Notes under the pieces: generated by a model | The model's input: only the letters and a program-made list of their open reading frames with translations | What the model was told of the DNA's origin: nothing | Databases searched by the model: none | Shown: piece by piece, positions 1 through 11,265 of the stretch | Numbering within the stretch: the first letter of the stretch is position 1 | Layout of the letters: the number at the start of each line of letters is the position of its first letter | Origin: Flaveria trinervia | Taxonomy: Eukaryota > Streptophyta > Magnoliopsida > Asterales > Asteraceae | Direction of reading: 5' to 3' | NCBI GenBank assembly: GCA_025506515.1 | Contig: CM046442.1 | Location: 14,809,687 to 14,873,686, forward strand | DNA length: 64,000 nt | Position numbers and translations under genes: made by a program

Positions 1-2357
1 TTCAACTAACCACAACACACAATTAAATTTCCATAAGTTTACAAGAATTAAATGTTTACAAGTACAATAATTATAAACTAACATGTTTCACCCCAAAGTG
101 TGAAAATATAAAAAGGGGTATAGAACTATTCACTTGATGTAGGATGCACTTAAGATAGTAGTAAAAGATAAAATGATTCCAACGATTCCTTCACGACTCA
201 AACTAAGATTTAGCGTCTTAGGTTTAGAATAATATATGATTCAAGAGTAAACATGAATTAGGGTTTCATTTGAAATTTGAGGGTTTTAATAATTTATTCA
301 AATATAATAATGCAATGATTATGTTTTGTTTCAATAAAGATGAAATAAACCAATTAAGATTGATAATGAATGATTTAATAGTTGATTTTGATAAAGATAT
401 GTGTGAAAAGAAAATAATTAATATTTAAATTTTGATAAGATAATTAATTGTATACATAGTTAAATGACTTTAAAATTATTTAAAATCATCTTATAAAGTT
501 TTGAACCTCTAAATGATTTATTATAAAGATCTTATAATACAAGATTCTAATAACAAAAATAAAGTATAATATATTATTTTATTAGTTCCAAGAATTTAAG
601 TAAAAGTTTAAAAACTAAATTTATTAACTATAACATGGTTAAATGATTAATTATTTTAATAACTATTTGAATAATTAATTATTTAACATGTAAATTAATA
701 ATGTTTTGAAATAACTCTAATTTTAACCATAATATATTTATAACATATAATGACTAAATAATATTTTTATAATTTTTTTATTCTTTTAAAAGAAAATTAA
801 ATTGGATATTATAAGTTTGACAATCTTTAAAAATTAGCTTAATAATTTCAGAAATATTTTAGTTAACAATATAATTTTTATTTTTATTTATTAATATAGT
901 ACTAATTTTCTGGATTAAAAATATTAAAAAAACAATTAAAACAAAACATGGCAGAGGCAAGGTTCGAACCCTTGACCTCCCATGTATAAGACTGTGGTTA
1001 ACCGTCGGGCCAAAGCCAAGATCTTGTTTTAAAATACAAATTAATTGTTATGAATAATTTTCTTCAAATAGTCCCCAATCCTTATGAACCCTAAATTAAT
1101 TTGATTCCAAATTGAACCCTAATCTATTCATAATAGCTGAAATAATTTGAGGGCATTTAATCCCCTAATAAAATCGAGTCTACAAGTGTGTTTAATTACC
1201 TCTTTTGAGGTGGAATCAATAGCGGATTAAAAGAATAGGGTCTCGTCAAATGAGGATGATCGAATCCGTATAATTATTATTGATATGGTTCAATTAACGA
1301 GTGCTAAAGCTTACAGAGGTGATGAGGGACGAAAGCCTTTTATCAATTGTATTCAAAAATGCTCCAAAGGTCGACATTGTCTAAGTTGCAGACCGAAGAT
1401 GAAAGTGATGATCGAATGGTTACTTGAGTGTTTTATTTTGTACGATTGACAATCCAGAAAACTTTAAGGGATCGATTTTGGGGTTTCCCCCCATTTAAAT
1501 GTGTAATATGTTCGGTTTCAGCTCAAATAGCTTCATAGTTTAGTGGAGATGTTTCTATTCAAATTTATGAAAATTAAGCAGTTATTTGTTAAATTGATTG
1601 AGGTGTTACGATCGCAGTAACCATAGGAACGTTATGGCTTGCAAATTATGATCATTCAACCCGAATTGAACCGAAGTCGGTTATGGTTTTTGAATGTCTT
1701 CGTTCGGTTTTGCTCTCGTATGATAATGCTCGAGTAATCACAATTAAACAGAGGTTTCAAGTTCGAAACGGTTTCACGAGAGGTTTGGGATGGTTTAATT
1801 TGGTTGAACCCAACGGTTTGAGGTCTCGGGCTTGCCGGAGCACCACCGGAGGTGTGGCCGGGAAATCGGGGAGGGAAGGTGGTTTGGTTTCAAGATTTCC
1901 AATTTTACAAGTTTAGCCCCTGAAGTTTTAGGTCTTTATTATTTTATGTAATAAACTTTTATTTCAAGTTTAAAAAGTTACCACTTCACTCCTAAACTTT
2001 ATAAAACCCATTTGAATGATAAACCAAATCAATTATTTGTTAATCTTTATAAATCTCGTAGGCTTTATTATTTGATTATTTATTTCAATAATTAGAATTT
2101 ATAATAATATTAAATCTTTATTCATTTAATAACTTTATAAATTTTTAATAAGTTTTCTCCACTTAAATATTTATTGTAAAATGATTATTCACCTTAACTT
2201 TATAAAAAAATATTACAAGTTCTTTAGATGATTAACAATTATATACTTCACAATATAAATTATAAATTTAATACATTTGGTCCATTTAAATTATTATTAT
2301 AATTTTATAATAGAACTAAAAAAATTAGTTTTAACTTGAAAATTGGTTGATGTTACA
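1..2357 (-). repeat. LTR-like repeat, family D copy 1 (left end outside the window)
   Basis: This AT-rich non-coding stretch aligns in order with about 60530-62800. Shared landmarks are a segment around 80-120 with the word ACATGTTTCACCCC, the tRNA-like module near 950, and the stretch around 1978-2050 with ATAAACCAAATCAATTATTT. It ends in TGTTACA at 2357; the other copy starts with TGTCACACCCCG. Read on the minus strand the family would therefore run from TGTAACATC to GGGGTGTGACA, which are LTR-style ends. No coding frame is supported, so a solo LTR or part of a non-autonomous element is the best guess. The strand is inferred from the ends only. Confidence 0.6.
949..1018 (-). other. tRNA-like module inside repeat D, copy 1
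   Basis: On the minus strand there is an A-box-like TGGCCCGACGG (1002-1012) and a perfect B-box GGGTTCGAACC (961-971). The T-arm is fully paired (CAAGG / CCTTG) and the 3' end is TGCCA. The 5' strand does not pair with the 3' acceptor strand, so this is not a good functional tRNA. A tRNA-derived SINE head or a captured tRNA fragment fits better. The second copy of the repeat has a diverged version at 61499-61571. Confidence 0.5.
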
Positions 2358-2659
2358 GAAGAAAAACTCGTACATCATTCCGTTCCTATCAGCCCATAAC
2401 CTGATATCATTTTCATGAAGAAACTCACCTTAAGTGAGAAAACACTGATCCACCTAACACCCCATTTATTTTTATTACAAGTGAGACATGAACACAAAAT
2501 CTTCACATATTTTAATGAGATCTTGAGATATGTCACCTTAATCGTATATTTTAATTCATTATATGTATAACATTTACTTTTTATCATTTACAATGAAACT
2601 AAACTAGACTTTTATAACTGAGCATGAGCGTAAGCCCTAGTAGCCTAGGCCCTACTGTA
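2358..2659. other. no gene seen
   Basis: This AT-rich spacer lies between repeat D and the hAT element. I see no coding frame with recognisable content and no repeat match inside the window. Confidence 0.5.
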
Positions 2660-2667
2660 CAACTAAA

Positions 2668-2870
2668 TAGACTTGCACAAAAAAACCGGGTACGAACCCG
2701 ACCCGACGTACCGGACCCGGACCTGGGTCCAGATACAACCCGGTACCGGGTGTACCCGGTTCGTACTCGGAAAAAACCGACGGGTTGTACCCCGGTTGGG
2801 GATTTTTTGGATTTTCCCGGACCCGATCCGACCCGGACCCGACCCAGTTGAACCCGGGTACAACCGGTTT
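2668..2870 (+). repeat. hAT left terminal and subterminal repeat
   Basis: Terminal TAGACTTGCACAAA is followed by about 180 bp with many ACCCG, CCCGG and CCGGT words in both orientations, much more GC-rich than its surroundings. Such subterminal motif clusters are typical transposase-binding regions in plant hAT elements. The same word set returns inverted at 11062-11257. Apparent open frames across it are compositional. Confidence 0.7.
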
Positions 2871-3037
2871 CGACCGTTTAACGGCTATATAGTCGTTGGG
2901 GACCATTTTTTATTGTTTTTTGCCCCTTAAATTAGTATAAATAGGTGTGGGTTGATATGGTTAGGTACCCAAGCTTCAAACACAAAAAAATAAGCAAAAA
3001 ACACAAAAGATACTCTCGTTTACTCTCAAATCTCAAT

Positions 3038-3865
3038 ATGACTCACTCTCAATCTTCCGTTGGTCAAGGTTCATCCAACTCTCCAACCGTCGTTCGTGTT
3101 CTTGTACACAATCGTAACATGGATGTTTGGTGCAATTAGGATATGTTTGAGTTGAGTGACGGATCTGTAAAGGCTCGTTGCAAGTTTTGTGGAGCTTTGC
3201 TTGCTAAATATTCTAACACGACTTTAAACAAACACATTAGCAAGAAGTTTTGTAAGTCGTTGAAAAATAATCCGGATTCGCAACAAACACAATTGAGTGG
3301 AGATGGTGGAATCTTTAATTACAACATTAATGAGGTTCGAGATCGAATGGAAAAGTTCGTGTTCAAGAAGCTTTGCCTTTCAATCACTTCGACAACCCTC
3401 GGTTAACCAACTTAATTCGAGAGACGCTTCAACCTCGTTACACTCACGTAAATCGTACTACACTTAGACGTTATTGTTTAAAATTATGGAAGCAAGAAAA
3501 AAATGATTTAATTGTATTATTTGAAAATATAAATACCGGTGTAGACTTAACTAGTGACGTTTGGTCGGCGCCACACGGTTTTCCCGAATCGTACCTTTGC
3601 ATCACCGCTCATTGGGTAGATCCCAGTTCATGGCAAATGATGAAACGTACGATTGCATTTGATCTATTCCGTATCCACACACCGGAGAGTTTTTATTTTA
3701 CTTGTTGGATAATGTGATAACTACTTTTAATTTACAAAATAAAATATTTTCAATGGCATTTGATAACGCTTCCATCAACACAACCGCGGTTGAAAATTTA
3801 AAATTAAAAAATCTTCCGATTGCAAACGGTGTTTTTTTCATACTCGTTGTGTTGCACATATTATT
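3038..3865 (+). pseudogene. hAT transposase, N-terminal part: BED zinc finger and core start
   Basis: Translation from the ATG at 3038 gives a Ser-rich leader and then a BED zinc finger. Its tryptophan is in DVW, an in-frame TAG follows at 3137-3139, and then come the CKFC cysteine pair and a downstream His and Cys (HISKKFC). The frame shifts near 3375 into a hAT core with DLTSDVWSA, a typical motif of the first catalytic block. Another shift near 3690 precedes a block with MAFDNAS. The hAT signature RCVAHIINLVVQD spans about 3846-3885 and runs into the tandem array. A BED finger plus this core identifies a Ac/Tip-type transposase that would bind the element ends in the nucleus. At least one stop and three frameshifts make it a pseudogene. 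Confidence 0.8.
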
Positions 3866-6800
3866 AATTTAGTAGTGCAAGATGCCCTATCCGTACCATT
3901 TGTTGATAGCTTTATAAAAGCTTTTCCATTTATGTTACACGACGTTTTTAAAAAAAGTAGAAAAAGATATTAAGATTATAAACAACTTTGTAAGGATACA
4001 GAATCTAGATTTTTAGAGCCTAATTGGGATGTACCTACTAGATGGAATTCGACTTGTCATATGTTTGATTGTGCTTTAAAACAAAAAAGGCAATTTAAAA
4101 GCTTTTCATAATAGTCTTTCGGATAATTGTGAAGTCGACCTGTTTCCGGATTTGGGTTGGAAAAATATTAAACATTTATCCGAATTCTTGAGGTGTTTAA
4201 AAACTCAACTACAAAATTATCAGAAGTTTATTATCCCACTAGTTATTCGGTGCTTCAAGAATTATATTTCATGGCTTTAAATTTTAAAAAATTTCAAAAT
4301 AAAAATAATATGTTTAGAGAAATGATAGAACCAATGAAAAACAGGTTTAAAAAATATTTTCTTGAGTTACCACTCGTTTTTACTTGTGCCGCTGCTTTAA
4401 ATCCTTTTTTAAATGTTGCGGAGGTAGAATGTTTAATAGACGAGATAAATAACAATTTGGATATACATGACGAGAACCCTAATTTTTCAACCGAGACAAA
4501 ACAAGTTTTTAGTAAAAGTTTAAAAATTATTTATAATTTTTATTTAAATAAATATGGGCCTAACGTAAATATAACTACGCCAAGAGAATCAATTTAGTAG
4601 TGCAAGATGCCCTATCCGTACCATTTGTTGATAGCTTTATAAAAGCTTTTCCATTTATGTTATACGACGTTTTTAAAAAAAGTAGAAAAAGATATTAAGA
4701 TTATAAACAACTTTGTAAGGATACAGAATCTAGATTTTTAGAGCCTAATTGGGATGTACCTACTAGATGAAATTCGACTTGTCATATGTTTGATTGTGCT
4801 TTAAAACAAAAAAGGCAATTTAAAAGCTTTTCATAATAGTCTTTCGGATAATTGTGAAGTCGACCTGTTTCCGGATTTGGGTTGGAAAAATATTAACATT
4901 TATCCGAATTTCTTGAGGTGTTTAAAAACTCAACTACAAAATTATCAGAAGTTTATTATCCCACTAGTTATTCGGTGCTTCAAGAATTATATTTCATGGC
5001 TTTAAATTTTAAAAAATTTCAAAATAAAAATAATATGTTTAGAGAAATGATAGAACCAATGAAAAACAGGTTTAAAAAAATTTTCTTGAGTTACCACTCG
5101 TTTTTACTTGTGCCGCTGTTTTAAATCCTTTTTTAAATGTTGCGGAGGTAGAATGTTTAATAGACGAGATAAATAACAATTGGATATACATGACGAGAAC
5201 CCTAATTTTTCAACCGAGACAAAACAAGTTTTTAGTAAAAGTTTAAAAATTATTTATAATTTTTATTTAAATAAATATGGGCCTAACGTAAATATAACTA
5301 CGCCAAGAGAATCAATTTAGTAGTGCAAGATGCCCTATCCGTACCATTTGTTGATAGCTTTATAAAAGCTTTTCCATTTATGTTATACGACGTTTTTAAA
5401 AAAAGTAGAAAAAGATATTAAGATTATAAACAACTTTGTAAGGATACAGAATCTAGATTTTTAGAGCCTAATTGGGATGTACCTACTAGATGAAATTCGA
5501 CTTGTCATATGTTGATTGTGCTTTAAAACAAAAAAGGCAATTTAAAAGCTTTTCATAATAGTCTTTCGGATAATTGTGAAGTCGACCTGTTTCCGGATTT
5601 GGGTTGGAAAAATATTAAACATTTATCCGAATTTCTTGAGGTGTTTAAAAACTCAACTACAAAATTATCAGAAGTTTATTATCCCACTAGTTATTCGGTG
5701 CTTCAAGAATTATATTTCATGGCTTTAAATTTTAAAAAATTTCAAAATAAAAATAATATGTTTAGAGAATGATAGAACCAATGAAAAACAGGTTTAAAAA
5801 ATATTTTCTTGAGTTACCACTCGTTTTTACTTGTGCCGCTGCTTTAAATCCTTTTTTAAATGTTGCGGAGGTAGAATGTTTAATAGACGAGATAAATAAC
5901 AATTTGGATATACATGACGAGAACCCTAATTTTTCAACCGAGACAAAACAAGTTTTTAGTAAAAGTTTAAAAATTATTTATAATTTTTATTTAAATAAAT
6001 ATGGGCCTAACGTAAATATAACTACGCCAAGAGAATCAATTTAGTAGTGCAAGATGCCCTATCCGTACCATTTGTTGATAGCTTTATAAAAGCTTTTCCA
6101 TTTATGTTATACGACGTTTTTAAAAAAAGTAGAAAAAGATATTAAGATTATAAACAACTTTGTAAGGATACAGAATCTAGATTTTTAGAGCCTAATTGGG
6201 ATGTACCTACTAGATGAAATTCGACTTGTCATATGTTTGATTGTGCTTTAAAACAAAAAAGGCAATTTAAAAGCTTTTCATAATAGTCTTTCGGATAATT
6301 GTGAAGTCGACCTGTTTCCGGATTTGGGTTGGAAAAATATTAACATTTATCCGAATTTCTTGAGGTGTTTAAAAACTCAACTACAAAATTATCAGAAGTT
6401 TATTATCCCACTAGTTATTCGGTGCTTCAAGAATTATATTTCATGGCTTTAAATTTTAAAAAATTTCAAAATAAAAATAATATGTTTAGAGAAATGATAG
6501 AACCAATGAAAAACAGGTTTAAAAAATATTTTCTTGAGTTACCACTCGTTTTTACTTGTGCCGCTGTTTTAAATCCTTTTTTAAATGTTGCGGAGGTAGA
6601 ATGTTTAATAGACGAGATAAATAACAATTTGGATATACATGACGAGAACCCTAATTTTTCAACCGAGACAAAACAAGTTTTTAGTAAAAGTTTAAAAATT
6701 ATTTATAATTTTTATTTAAATAAATATGGGCCTAACGTAAATATAACTACGCCAAGAGAATCAATTTAGTAGTGCAAGATGCCCTATCCGTACCATTTGT

Positions 6801-7487
6801 TGATAGCTTTATAAAAGCTTTTCCATTTATGTTATACGACGTTTTTAAAAAAAGTAGAAAAAGATATTAAGATTATAAACAACTTTGTAAGGATACAGAA
6901 TCTAGATTTTTAGAGCCTAATTGGGATGTACCTACTAGATGAAATTCGACTTGTCATATGTTTGATTGTGCTTTAAAACAAAAAAGGCAATTTAAAAGCT
7001 TTTCATAATAGTCTTTCGGATAATTGTGAAGTCGACCTGTTTCCGGATTTGGGTTGGAAAAATATTAAACATTTATCCGAATTTCTTGAGGTGTTTAAAA
7101 ACTCAACTACAAAATTATCAGAAGTTTATTATCCCACTAGTTATTCGGTGCTTCAAGAATTATATTTCATGGCTTTAAATTTTAAAAAATTTCAAAATAA
7201 AAATAATATGTTTAGAGAAATGATAGAACCAATGAAAAACAGGTTTAAAAAATATTTTCTTGAGTTACCACTCGTTTTTACTTGTGTCGCTGTTTTAAAT
7301 CCTTTTTTAAATGTTGCGGAGGTAGAATGTTTAATAGACGACATAAATAACAATTTGGATATACATGACGAGAACCCTAATTTTTCAACCGAGACAAAAC
7401 AAGTTTTTAATAAAAGTTTAAAAATTATTTATAATTTTTATTTAAATAAATATGGGCCTAACGTAAATATAACTACGCCAAGAGAAT
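3866..7487 (+). repeat. five-copy tandem array of a 723-725 bp transposase segment
   Basis: The unit starts with AATTTAGTAGTGCAAGATGC and begins at 3866, 4591, 5314, 6038 and 6763; the last ends near 7487. Copies look about 98-99% identical by eye. Each unit encodes the middle of the hAT transposase, from the INLVVQD motif through the PTRWNST-type motif to the segment ending TPRES. At the borders the unit end (GAGAATCAA) joins the unit start (AATTTAG) through a shared AA, whereas after the last copy the sequence runs on as GAGAATCAAACTCAAG. Copy 1 keeps TGG in the PTRWNST motif; copies 2-5 have TGA there. Long open frames in copies 1, 4 and 5 are remnants of the transposase, not separate genes. 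Confidence 0.92.
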
Positions 7488-7570
7488 CAAACTCAAGTGC
7501 TAGTACCTCGTTTAAAGACCTCGTTATGACTATGTTGAATGTTGTTCGGGATGTGACGGCTAAACGATAA
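7049..7570 (+). pseudogene. hAT transposase, central segment in the last array copy
   Basis: The fifth copy of the array keeps a 173-codon open stretch, starting near GWKNIKHLSEF and running past the array end into NSSASTSFKDLVMTM, where the original transposase continues. This is the helical linker region between the catalytic core and the dimerisation domain. It ends at TAA 7568-7570, about 40 bp before the inserted solo LTR. The copy 5 differences (for example GACATAAAT instead of GAGATAAAT near 7340) mark it as distinct from copies 1-4. Confidence 0.75.
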
Positions 7571-7607
7571 AAGGGTAACGCCCCAACAAGTGAACTTGAT
7601 ATATATA

Positions 7608-10352
7608 TGTGACATCCGGTAAATTTCCGTTACCAAACTCCGTTAGTTCCGTTAAGTCTTGTATACACGTGTCGTGAGCACACACTAGTTGTCGTTTAAC
7701 GTTGGTGACCTAATAATAATGGATAATGTTAGTTTGATGTGAATCTAATTGATTATGTGAGTATTGGGTTATGTTTATGTGTTTGCATGTTTTTAAAATG
7801 TTAATTGGAAAATTAATCGCGTAACGCGGAAACGTGCCTATTTATTCGTATGTCTTGTGTTTTTTATAAAGATAAGATATATAATGATTTTCATTAGTTT
7901 ATATCTTTATGTTATTAAGTTAAAAACACTTTACAAAGAGTTTAAAGCCTAGTTTTTATAAAATACAAATTACAAGGGTTAAAAGGGTAAATATATAAAT
8001 TAAAATTAAACAAAACACATTAACCCTAATCCCCAAACCCCATTCGGCCGCAACATACCTCTAAACCCCTCTCCCTTTGCGAAATCAGCCAAGAACAAGC
8101 AAGGGAACACGAAATTGGATCGATTTCAAGGCATATAACTTGTTGGAATCATCAATTACAAGCTATAACACGTTTAAAGGTTAGATTTTTCATGTTTTTG
8201 TGGGTTTTTGTTGAGGGCCGAACCCTAGTTGCGAAATTGGTCTTCATGGGGTCGAATTTGATGTTGTTTGATGATATTAGTATGTTAGTTAGATTGAATA
8301 CATGTTAGTTAACGTCGATTACGCATGAATTGTATTTTTTAGTGGATTGATCATGAACTTTGATTATAAGCAAACCCTAATTCGAAAATTGATGAGATTA
8401 TGGATGAATGATGATTGTTTGATGAATGTATGATGATTAGTAGGTTGTATGAATGCTATGTTACATTGATTTGTCAAGAAATTGGTGAATTGAAGTTGGT
8501 GTTCATAGGTTACTAATAATAGTAACTTTATTTTGCATGTAATGATGATCTAGTGATGGATTGATGTTATGGATGTGTTCATGATGATGATTAGATGCTA
8601 GATTGTTGTTATGAATGCTAGAAATCTTTGAGTTGATGTTGTTGTTCATAGCTTGCCAAAAGTAGAAACTTTTGTTCATGAAGATTGTTAGATTATGGTG
8701 ATAAGGTAATGTTGATCAGGTCTAGATATTGTTATGAGCTTGAGATGGTATAATTATGATAAATTCATGAATACATTGGGTGGTTGATAGATGTTGGATG
8801 TACTTTCTCAAAAGGGAAACTTTATTTGCATAAATTCTGAAAAATGGTAGCTTGAACATGTTGGGATGTTAGGAGCATGTTAGTATGATCATGGATAGAT
8901 TCTAATGTGGTAGAACATGGTAATTTGGTTGTATGTGATGCCGGGGTAATCATGAATGATATTTGGACATTTATGATCATGTATGATTCGGATGTTGATT
9001 AGTAGTAGGACATCATGTTTGGGATTGGTAATTGATTGTTGTGATGTTGTTGAATGCAATGCATATGGTTAATGAATATGGTTATGATCATCATACACGC
9101 GTGCGAATCTGAGGCTCCTACTTAGTAGGATTGGTAGGGTTTAGGATGTGAAGTCGTGAGTGGCTTCACATGGCATGTGGTGAGTGGTTTGATCCTTGTG
9201 TGACATGTTAGTTGTGTTATAACTAGCGGATATGTTAATGTTCTGGATTTGCATGACCTGTATGATACTTGGTTGTATGATGATCTAAGTGTTACACCTG
9301 GATGATATAGCATACATATGATCTGTTTGAATGTTAACTATGTATGATATATGTGTATGATTACTTGAATGGTTTACAAAACATAAAGTCACCAACGGGT
9401 CAAACGGGTCAACTAGGTCAAACATGTCTGTTTTGTTTGAAATCTTGAGTCCTTGGTTGTAGTGTACTTAGGGTTTTCCATGTTCTTTGATTTCACGTAC
9501 TCATGTACTTATATGATCTAGGTAACCTCTGAAGGTTGTCTGTCTATTCTGTTTGACAAGTCAAACTCTAAGTATCTATATGCATATCAGGTGAGTTCAT
9601 GCCCCACTTTTTAATTACTCTCTTTTGGGGGAGATAGCATACTGGTAAATCACGAACGCTTTATAAATTCAAGTTGTGTACAATATTATATAGTGTTGAT
9701 ATCATGGAAAAGTCCTCACACTTTCGAATTGTTAATATTGAATAGCGGGGAAATTTGGGTAGTACTACAGGGTCTGACGAGCCCCACCTGTGTGACTCGA
9801 GGTCAACCGGGTGCAAGTTGTCCTAATGAACATTTTCACGACCTGTTAAGTCGTGGCAAGAGGCAACAACATAACACAGTCAGCTTCAATTGCGAAATCA
9901 CTATGAAATAATATTTATTGTTAATGGACTAGCTATCTGTTACAATGCGCTACTTGTATATCTCTATTATTAAACTGTTTATGTTTGAATATCTCTTGAA
10001 CTCACCAACCATTTTGTTGACATTTTAGTATGCTATTCTCAGGTCATTAGCTTGCTTGCCATAGGAGCACTGCATGGTTCACTGCATTCTAAGACTCGGT
10101 CTTCAAGACAATTTTAGCATTTTAATGATTATTTGTTTACTCTTTTGGGTTGGCACATGTTTTGCCATGGTTATACTTTTATTTTTTTGGGTTTTTTTTC
10201 AAAACGCTTCCGCACTGTTTAAAATTTGTACTTTGGTTGATTTTATTTAAATTATGGCATATAGAGTCGTTCTGAGTAACTATTGACTGTGATCCTGGTT
10301 TGTTCACACGCCTCGCGGTAAAACTCCGCAAGTGGATTTTGAGGGTGTGATA
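7608..10352 (+). mobile_element. solo LTR of Ty3 family A inside the hAT transposase
   Basis: It begins TGTGACATCCGG and ends GAGGGTGTGATA, where intact copies have GTGTGACA. It is flanked by the 5-bp duplication ATATA (7603-7607 and 10353-10357). The whole length aligns with the LTRs at 12425-15164, 15171-17912 and 32978-35719. No primer site or internal region is present, so this is the product of LTR-LTR recombination after insertion. It separates the hAT core from its dimerisation domain. A 72-codon open frame at 9693-9911 recurs in the other family A LTRs. Confidence 0.92.
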
Positions 10353-10357
10353 ATATA

Positions 10358-10752
10358 GTACGACGAATTTTATTTCAACTATGAGTATTAAAGATTATCA
10401 TGCATATATTTTGGCTTGGTGGAAAGGAAAGGAATCCCAATTTCCAATTCTTTCCGCTATGGCCCGTGATTTAATAAGCGTCCAAGCTTCTATGGTAGCT
10501 TCGGAGTCTGTGTTTTCTTTTAGTAGCAGGGTAATATTATTATGGAGAACAAGATTAACTCCGGAAGCGGTGGAGATGTGCATTTGTTTAAAGGACCACT
10601 TAGACGCGATGGATCGTATATAAGACAAAACAAATCTTGAAGACAAAATTGCAATCGAATCTAAAGTACACGATGAATAGGTAGAAGAAGGAGTATCTTC
10701 TGGTATATCCGACGAAGAATTAGCATTTGAAGAAGCCTCTCGAAGAAAATAG
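10358..10752 (+). pseudogene. hAT transposase, C-terminal dimerisation domain
   Basis: Translation shows the hATC domain: DYHAYILAWWKGKESQFPIL, then SAMARDLISVQASMVASES, then RTRLTPEAVEMCICLKDHLD. These are the conserved W-W, P-LS-MARD, VASES and ICLKD blocks that mediate transposase dimers. The clear open frame covers 10381-10623. Acidic residues typical of the extreme C-terminus continue with stops to about 10752. Removing the solo LTR and one copy of its duplication places this directly after the SELDIY segment at about 7590, as in intact hAT proteins. Confidence 0.85.
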
Positions 10753-10867
10753 ACGATTAGTTAAATAAAAGTTTTATATTATTTTTTATTGATTCGTTAA
10801 TGTATTTTTAAGTTGTTTTAATAAATAAATAATAAATTAATGAGTTATAGATGTTTTTTAATGTTGT

Positions 10868-10976
10868 TATAATAATAATAATAATAACAATAATAATAAT
10901 AACAATAATAATAACAATGATAATAATGATAATAATAATAATAATAGTAATAATAGTAATAATAGTAGTAGTAGTA

Positions 10977-11040
<64 letters not shown>

Positions 11041-11058
11041 TAATAATAATAATAATAA
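10868..11058 (+). repeat. (ATA)n / (TAA)n microsatellite
   Basis: Nearly uninterrupted AAT-type trinucleotide repeat with occasional AAC, ATG and AGT variants. It sits between the end of the transposase and the hAT right subterminal region. The long Tyr-rich frame on the other strand is a by-product. Confidence 0.95.
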
Positions 11059-11061
11059 AAT

Positions 11062-11257
11062 TTAAAACCCGGTTGTACCCGGTTCTGGACCCGACCCGGT
11101 CCCGACCCGACCCTAACCGGGATAGGCCGGGTAAGGCTTATGGCCTTCCAACCCGACCAGGGTTCATCAATACCCGGATACACAAAAAGCCGGCCGGACC
11201 GAACCCGGTTTGAACCCGGTTCCGAGTCCGGCCCAAAACCCGGTTTGTGCATGACTA
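11062..11257 (-). repeat. hAT right terminal and subterminal repeat
   Basis: GC-rich DNA with repeated CCCGG, ACCCG and GGGTC words mirrors 2682-2870 in inverse orientation. It finishes CCGGTTTGTGCATGACTA, whose reverse complement begins TAGTCATGCACAAACCGGG. Confidence 0.7.
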
Positions 11258-11265
11258 CAATGAGA

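Larger units (their letters stand above)
2668..11257 (+). mobile_element. hAT-superfamily DNA transposon, inactivated
   Basis: The ends are imperfect inverted repeats: TAGACTTGCACAAA on the left and TAGTCATGCACAAA on the right (reverse complement). Both are followed by GC-rich DNA full of ACCCG / CCGGG words. The flanking octamers CAACTAAA (2660-2667) and CAATGAGA (11258-11265) agree at five of eight positions, as expected for an old, decayed 8-bp target duplication. Inside are a BED zinc finger, hAT transposase core motifs and a C-terminal hAT dimerisation domain, all on the plus strand. The transposase is broken by stops, frameshifts, a five-fold internal tandem repeat and a solo LTR insertion, so the copy cannot be autonomous. 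The exact ends carry a few bases of uncertainty. Confidence 0.8.

Noticed and set aside
949..1018. A functional tRNA gene
   Set aside because: Acceptor strands do not pair and the anticodon arm is not convincing; repeat-embedded in both copies.
1683..1916. 77-codon frame in repeat D
   Set aside because: Not conserved in the second copy of the repeat at the same place.
2624..2930. Several overlapping 66-85 codon frames on both strands
   Set aside because: Produced by the ACCCG/CCGGG subterminal words of the hAT element; no start context or domain.
10845..11252. Long minus-strand frame made mostly of Tyr
   Set aside because: It is the translation of the AAT microsatellite and hAT subterminal repeats.
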